A DNA stretch of 33,984 bases, from positions 1-33,984 of the forward strand of contig OMYD01000011.1 of the NCBI GenBank assembly GCA_900315195.1, read 5' to 3'. The notes below the pieces were generated by a model, which was not told the DNA's origin, ran no database searches, and saw only the letters and a list, made by a program, of their open reading frames with translations. The position numbers and the translations under genes were made by a program. Below, piece after piece: positions 31,004-33,984 of this stretch; the first letter of the stretch is position 1, and each line of letters begins with the position of its first letter. The stretch is from an uncultured Eubacteriales bacterium (GTDB lineage: Bacteria; Bacillota; Clostridia; Oscillospirales; Acutalibacteraceae).

Positions 31004-31149
31004 GTCGCGTGACGCGACGGACACGACGCGCAACTAACGTTTGTAAAAAAATATTACCGTTATTTCCGCGTTAAGATGCGCCGTTGCAGAAAGGTTTTTT
31101 TGTTATATCATCGCTTTCCAAAGGCGCGCCGGATGCAACGTCACGTTGC
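31004..31149 (+). repeat. 145-bp-type palindrome-ended repeat, copy D (146 bp)
   Basis: Starts GTCGCG-TGA-CGCGAC (31004-31018) and ends GCAACGT-C-ACGTTGC (31135-31149). Compared with copies A and C, two pairs in the 5' stem and one pair in the 3' stem are changed on both strands, so pairing is kept. CCAAAGGCGCGCCGGATG is conserved before the 3' hairpin; the middle has diverged (T-rich). The element ends 3 bp before the terminator that serves the minus-strand DUF6465-type gene. Confidence 0.85.
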
Positions 31150-31152
31150 AAC

Positions 31153-31184
31153 AAAAAGGCTGTCGAAAAACGACAGCCTTTTTT
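31153..31184. terminator. Bidirectional terminator between repeat D and the DUF6465-type gene
   Basis: AAAAAGGCTGTCG/CGACAGCCTTTTT stem of 13 pairs with AAAAA loop and T-runs on both strands. It ends the minus-strand gene and would also stop plus-strand transcription crossing the repeat. Confidence 0.88.
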
Positions 31185-31226
31185 GTTGAAATTGAAATTG
31201 TGTTTGAAATAATAAATAGTTACTGA

Positions 31227-31628
31227 TTAGCAGAAGAAAACGTCCATTTCGCCGTTTTCGCCGTCAGCTACGAAGTAAGCCTTGCTCTCTTCGGGCTTGA
31301 GGTATACAGCGATTTCCTTGGCGTCCTTGCCGTAGGTAGCCTTAACGTCAGCAACAACCTTCTCAATGGAAACCTGTACGCCGCCGAACTCTACAAAGAA
31401 GTCAACCTTAGCCTCAGCGGGCTTCTTGGGAGCAGCTTTCTTAGCAGGTGCCTTCTTGGCGGGAGCCTTCTTAGCAGCAGCCTTCTTGGGCTCAGCCTTT
31501 TTAACCTCTGCCTTTTCTACAACCTTTTCAGCGGGCTTTTCAGCAGCCTTGGTTACCTTTTCGGCAGCCTTAGTTACTTTTTTTTCTTTCTTCTCTGCTG
31601 CCTCTGCAGCCTTCTTTGTTCTAGGCAT
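31227..31628 (-). CDS. Histone H1-like Lys/Ala-rich protein with C-terminal DUF6465-type domain
   Basis: A 133-residue protein in two parts. Residues 1-75 are almost only Lys, Ala, Pro, Glu and Val, with tandem KKAPAKKAPAKKAAPKK near 53-69, like eukaryotic H1 tails and bacterial histone-like proteins. Residues 76-133 form a compact domain (FFVEFGGVQVSIEKVVADV, then EIAVYLKPEESKAYFVADGE) that matches what I recall of the DUF6465 family in Clostridia. DNA or ribosome binding through the tail is likely; the folded domain's role is unknown. AGAGGG precedes the ATG by 8 bases. A perfect consensus promoter and a strong terminator frame it as a monocistronic, probably highly expressed gene; codon choice is strongly biased. 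Confidence 0.85.
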   Translation of the reverse strand: MPRTKKAAEAAEKKEKKVTKAAEKVTKAAEKPAEKVVEKAEVKKAEPKKAAAKKAPAKKAPAKKAAPKKPAEAKVDFFVEFGGVQVSIEKVVADVKATYGKDAKEIAVYLKPEESKAYFVADGENGEMDVFFC

Positions 31629-31693
31629 TAAAAATCCCTCTTTCCAGTAAATATTTTATTTGTTATAGTATTATTTTCTTTGCCTGTACCCTC

Positions 31694-31722
31694 ATTATAC
31701 ATACATAAAAAATATTTGTCAA
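31694..31722 (-). promoter_or_regulatory. Perfect consensus sigma-A promoter of the DUF6465-type gene
   Basis: Minus strand: TTGACA (31717-31722), 17-bp spacer, TATAAT (31694-31699), the only promoter in the window that matches both boxes exactly at optimal spacing. The flanks are very AT-rich. Confidence 0.88.
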
Positions 31723-31854
31723 TAAATACAAATTATTTTTGTCGGTTAGTACATATTTCAAGAAATTCTGATTTTCAGTTGGTGAATTTTAACAATATAT
31801 TTTGCCATATTTTGTAGATAATACAGTATTGACAGGGTTTTCGGCTATGTTTTA

Positions 31855-31883
31855 TTGAAAATTTTTCGGTCATATGATACAAT
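31855..31883 (+). promoter_or_regulatory. Sigma-A promoter of the AEC transporter gene
   Basis: -35 TTGAAA (31855-31860), 17-bp spacer, -10 TACAAT (31878-31883). It overlaps an in-frame ATG at 31874, which therefore cannot be the usual start. Confidence 0.7.
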
Positions 31884-31906
31884 ATCACAGGAAAGAGGGT
31901 AGGGTT

Positions 31907-32842
31907 TTGTTTTTAGAAAACTTTGTTTTGATAGGCCAGCAGGTGCTGGTGCTTTTTATACTTATCGCGGTTGGCTTTGCATGCGGAAAACTGGGCGCGA
32001 TCACTGAGCACGCGTCAAAAAAGATGACGGATATAGTTTTGTACGTCGTCACCCCGTGCGTTATGGTAAACGCCTTTCAGCGTAAGTTTACGGCAGAGCT
32101 GCTGAGACAAGTCTTTCTGGCGGCGGGGATCGCGCTGGCAATACTTATTCTGTCGATTTTGCTGACAAAGCTCGTGTTTCACGACAGAGATATATCGAGA
32201 AGAAAGGTTCTGCAGTTTTCGGTTGTTTTCTCAAACTGCGGTTTTATGTCGCTTCCGCTTCAAAACGAGCTGCTGGGCGACGAAGGAATGTTCTTCGGCT
32301 CAATATTTGTGGCGATTTTTAATGTTGTTGTATGGACATACGGACTGCTTGATATGAGCGGCAACAAAAAGCAGCTCTCGGCAAAGCGGCTTGTTACTAA
32401 TCCGGGAATACTCGGCTTTGCCGCGGGAATGATCATTTTTATGTGCGGCGTGCAGCTTCCCGTTTTCGTCGCGCAGCCGGTAAAACACCTTGCAAACCTA
32501 AACACACCCATGCCTATGCTGATTATCGGGTTTTACTTATCCAACGCAAAAATCAAGCGGGCGTTTACCGACGCCGGAGGGTACATAGCAATGGCGCTGA
32601 GGCTTTTGGTAATTCCCTTGGCGGTGCTGTTCGCGCTTGCACCTTTTGGTGTTAACCGCAATCTGCTTATCGCGTTTGTCATTGCCTGCTCTGCTCCTAC
32701 TGCCGCGACGACTACCATGTTCTCGACGAAGTTCGACAGAGATGTTGAGCTGTCGGTCGGAATTGTAGCCGCCTCAACACTTCTGTCAATTGTAACCATG
32801 CCGCTTGTTGTATCGCTTGCGTATACGGTTTGCCCGGCGTAA
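31907..32842 (+). CDS. AEC (auxin efflux carrier) family transporter
   Basis: A 311-residue polytopic membrane protein with about ten hydrophobic segments. Typical family features are GFACGKLGAITEHASKKMTDI near 24-44 (landmarks GKLG and the VTPCVMVNAF that follows), a broken helix with SNCGFMSLPL, and ACSAPTAATTTMFSTKF near 270-286. Relatives in bacteria export or import malate, other carboxylates or amino acids; the substrate here is unknown. I choose the TTG at 31907 as start: GAGGGTAGGG lies just before it, while the ATG at 31874 falls inside the -10 region of the best promoter. It has no operon partner in view; the WYL regulator follows 118 bp later on the same strand. Confidence 0.87.
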   Translation: MFLENFVLIGQQVLVLFILIAVGFACGKLGAITEHASKKMTDIVLYVVTPCVMVNAFQRKFTAELLRQVFLAAGIALAILILSILLTKLVFHDRDISRRKVLQFSVVFSNCGFMSLPLQNELLGDEGMFFGSIFVAIFNVVVWTYGLLDMSGNKKQLSAKRLVTNPGILGFAAGMIIFMCGVQLPVFVAQPVKHLANLNTPMPMLIIGFYLSNAKIKRAFTDAGGYIAMALRLLVIPLAVLFALAPFGVNRNLLIAFVIACSAPTAATTTMFSTKFDRDVELSVGIVAASTLLSIVTMPLVVSLAYTVCPA

Positions 32843-32919
32843 AATGTGACATTGCCCTATACAAATACGGTCGGGCACGAAATGTATTTTTTATAAAAAT
32901 CCGGCTGCACGACCTAAAT

Positions 32920-32945
32920 TATTCATTATTCACTATTCACTATAA
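32920..32945 (+). repeat. Low-complexity ATTCATTATTCACTATTCAC tract
   Basis: Short direct repeats of ATTCAT/ATTCAC directly before the ribosome binding site of the WYL gene. A comparable simple tract, AGTGGTTAGTGG, follows the terminators at 13042 and 25704. No other feature was seen in the 32843-32960 gap. Confidence 0.4.
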
Positions 32946-32960
32946 ATAAAGGAGGTCCCT

Positions 32961-33974
32961 ATGTCCCGAAGCTCAAGACAAAAAGAAAAGCTTTTGTATC
33001 TGCAAAAGATTATGCTTGAAAAAACCGATGAAGACCACGCGCTCACCATCAACGAAATCAAGGATTTGCTGGCGGGATATGATATTCAGACAGAGCGCAA
33101 GTCGCTGTATGATGATTTGCGCATACTGGAGACCTTCGGACTGGACATCTGCCGTACACGCGGCAGAGACACGCGCTATTTTGTGGGCAGCCGTGACTTT
33201 GAAATACCCGAGCTCAAGCTTTTGGTGGACGCGATTCAAAGCTCAAAGTTTATTACCCACAGCAAAAGCATAAAGCTGATTTCAAAGCTTGAGAAACTTG
33301 TAAGTGAAAACGAGGGAAAGCAGCTTCAGCGCGAGGTTTATGTGACAAACCGCGTCAAAACACTGAATGAGCAAATATATTATAACGTCGATGAAATCCA
33401 CAACGCGATTTCCGACAATAAAAAGATTTCGTTCCGCTACATGAAGTGGGCGGTTGATTTCGGCGGCAGGCAGAAAATCGTAAGAGTTGAGCGCCATCCC
33501 GACAAAAAATATCTTGTGTCACCCTTTGCTCTTTGCTGGGACGACGAAAACTATTATCTGATAGCTTACGACAGCGCGGAGGATAAGCTCAAGCATTTCC
33601 GCGTCGATAAAATGGAAAAAATCAAAATTGAGGACGCAAAGCGGGATGGCATGGACAGGTTTGAGAAATTCAACCTTGCCCATTACGCAAAGAGCGTGTT
33701 CTCAATGTTCGGCGGCGAGGAGTGCGAGGTAAAGCTGAGCGTAGACAACGACCTTATAGGCGTAATAGTCGACAGATTCGGGTCGGATATATATATAGTC
33801 AGAGAGTCCGATACCTCTTTTTTAGTAAATGTAAGGGTTGTTTTAAGTCCGCAATTCTTTGCGTGGCTGTTTGGCTTAGGCCTAAAGGTCAGGATAATTT
33901 CTCCGAAAAAAGCATTGGACGAATATAAAACAAAAATTCAGGAACTCAGCGCGCTATATTGTTCCGAAAAATGA
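32961..33974 (+). CDS. WYL-domain transcriptional regulator
   Basis: A 337-residue regulator. The N-terminal part (about 1-75) is a winged helix-turn-helix of the DeoR-like type (LTINEIKDLL, ERKSLYDDLRILETFGLDI). A linker helix region follows, then the WYL domain at about 145-240 (ISFRYMKW, then KYLVSPFALCWDDENYYLIAYD and HFRVDKM), and a C-terminal WCX-like extension to the end. WYL domains bind nucleic-acid or nucleotide ligands, and such regulators control DNA-damage responses, phage defence or metabolism. AAGGAGG ends 6 bases before the ATG. It lies at the window edge and its targets may be further downstream. Confidence 0.92.
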   Translation: MSRSSRQKEKLLYLQKIMLEKTDEDHALTINEIKDLLAGYDIQTERKSLYDDLRILETFGLDICRTRGRDTRYFVGSRDFEIPELKLLVDAIQSSKFITHSKSIKLISKLEKLVSENEGKQLQREVYVTNRVKTLNEQIYYNVDEIHNAISDNKKISFRYMKWAVDFGGRQKIVRVERHPDKKYLVSPFALCWDDENYYLIAYDSAEDKLKHFRVDKMEKIKIEDAKRDGMDRFEKFNLAHYAKSVFSMFGGEECEVKLSVDNDLIGVIVDRFGSDIYIVRESDTSFLVNVRVVLSPQFFAWLFGLGLKVRIISPKKALDEYKTKIQELSALYCSEK

Positions 33975-33984
33975 GTATTAACAG

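Noticed and set aside
13118-31149. Classic MITE with terminal inverted repeats
   Set aside because: The two ends are each self-palindromic but are not inverted copies of each other, and no target-site duplication is seen.
31874-31906. Upstream ATG start for the AEC transporter
   Set aside because: It overlaps the -10 region of the best promoter and has no ribosome binding site; the TTG at 31907 has one.

Overview
The window looks like a chromosomal segment from an anaerobic, Gram-positive member of the Clostridia, probably a gut Ruminococcaceae/Oscillospiraceae-type organism; this is an inference from gene content, not a database match. The pointers are a complete six-gene Rnf complex in clostridial order (C-D-G-E-A-B), a 2-hydroxyacyl-CoA dehydratase/activase pair, strong AGGAGG-type ribosome binding sites, sigma-A promoters often extended with TGG before the -10 box, teichoic-acid-type glycerophosphotransferase chemistry, a lysine/alanine-rich DUF6465-type protein, and dispersed hairpin repeats between genes. 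Coding density is high. No rRNA, tRNA, CRISPR array, prophage or transposase gene was seen.

Layout. 1-2.3 kb: 3' part of an acyl-CoA dehydratase activase-related gene and its partner, closed by a terminator. 2.4-5.6 kb (minus strand): ilvB with its own promoter, then the rsmE-mtnN pair. 5.7-8.8 kb: a PncC/CinA-type amidohydrolase, a HAD phosphatase divergent from nth (endonuclease III), and a Cof-type HAD hydrolase overlapping nth. 9.0-13.0 kb: a two-gene cell-surface operon, a CDP-glycerol glycerophosphotransferase-like protein followed by a 912-residue fusion of a YidC/Oxa1 domain to an extracytoplasmic alkaline-phosphatase/sulfatase-fold domain. 13.3-19.2 kb: a Crp/Fnr regulator divergent from rnfCDGEAB. 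19.4-25.7 kb: an FHA-SEDS (FtsW/RodA) fusion, a class B penicillin-binding protein, then secA. 25.7-28.7 kb: a broken alkyltransferase-like gene, a Cof-type HAD hydrolase and citrate synthase. 28.7-34 kb: a DUF1275 membrane protein, a CpXC-domain protein, a small unknown protein, the DUF6465-type protein with a perfect consensus promoter, an AEC-family transporter and a WYL-domain regulator.

How the genes fit together. Rnf couples ferredoxin oxidation to NAD reduction and ion pumping; the dehydratase activase family takes electrons from ferredoxin or flavodoxin, so both belong to the same low-potential electron economy. The 9-13 kb pair and the FHA-SEDS/PBP pair are both envelope-building units: glycerol-phosphate polymer chemistry in one, peptidoglycan polymerase plus transpeptidase in the other.

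The most unusual non-coding signal is a family of four ~145-bp intergenic repeats (13118-13262, 22557-22701 inverted with a 27-bp extension to 22728, 25866-26010, 31004-31149). Each begins and ends with a short palindrome, and base changes between copies are compensatory in both palindromes. One copy has replaced the middle of the alkyltransferase-like gene, and another supplies the last codons and stop of the PBP gene. The strongest protein-level oddity is the YidC-phosphatase fusion, in which the groove arginine of YidC aligns with asparagine.
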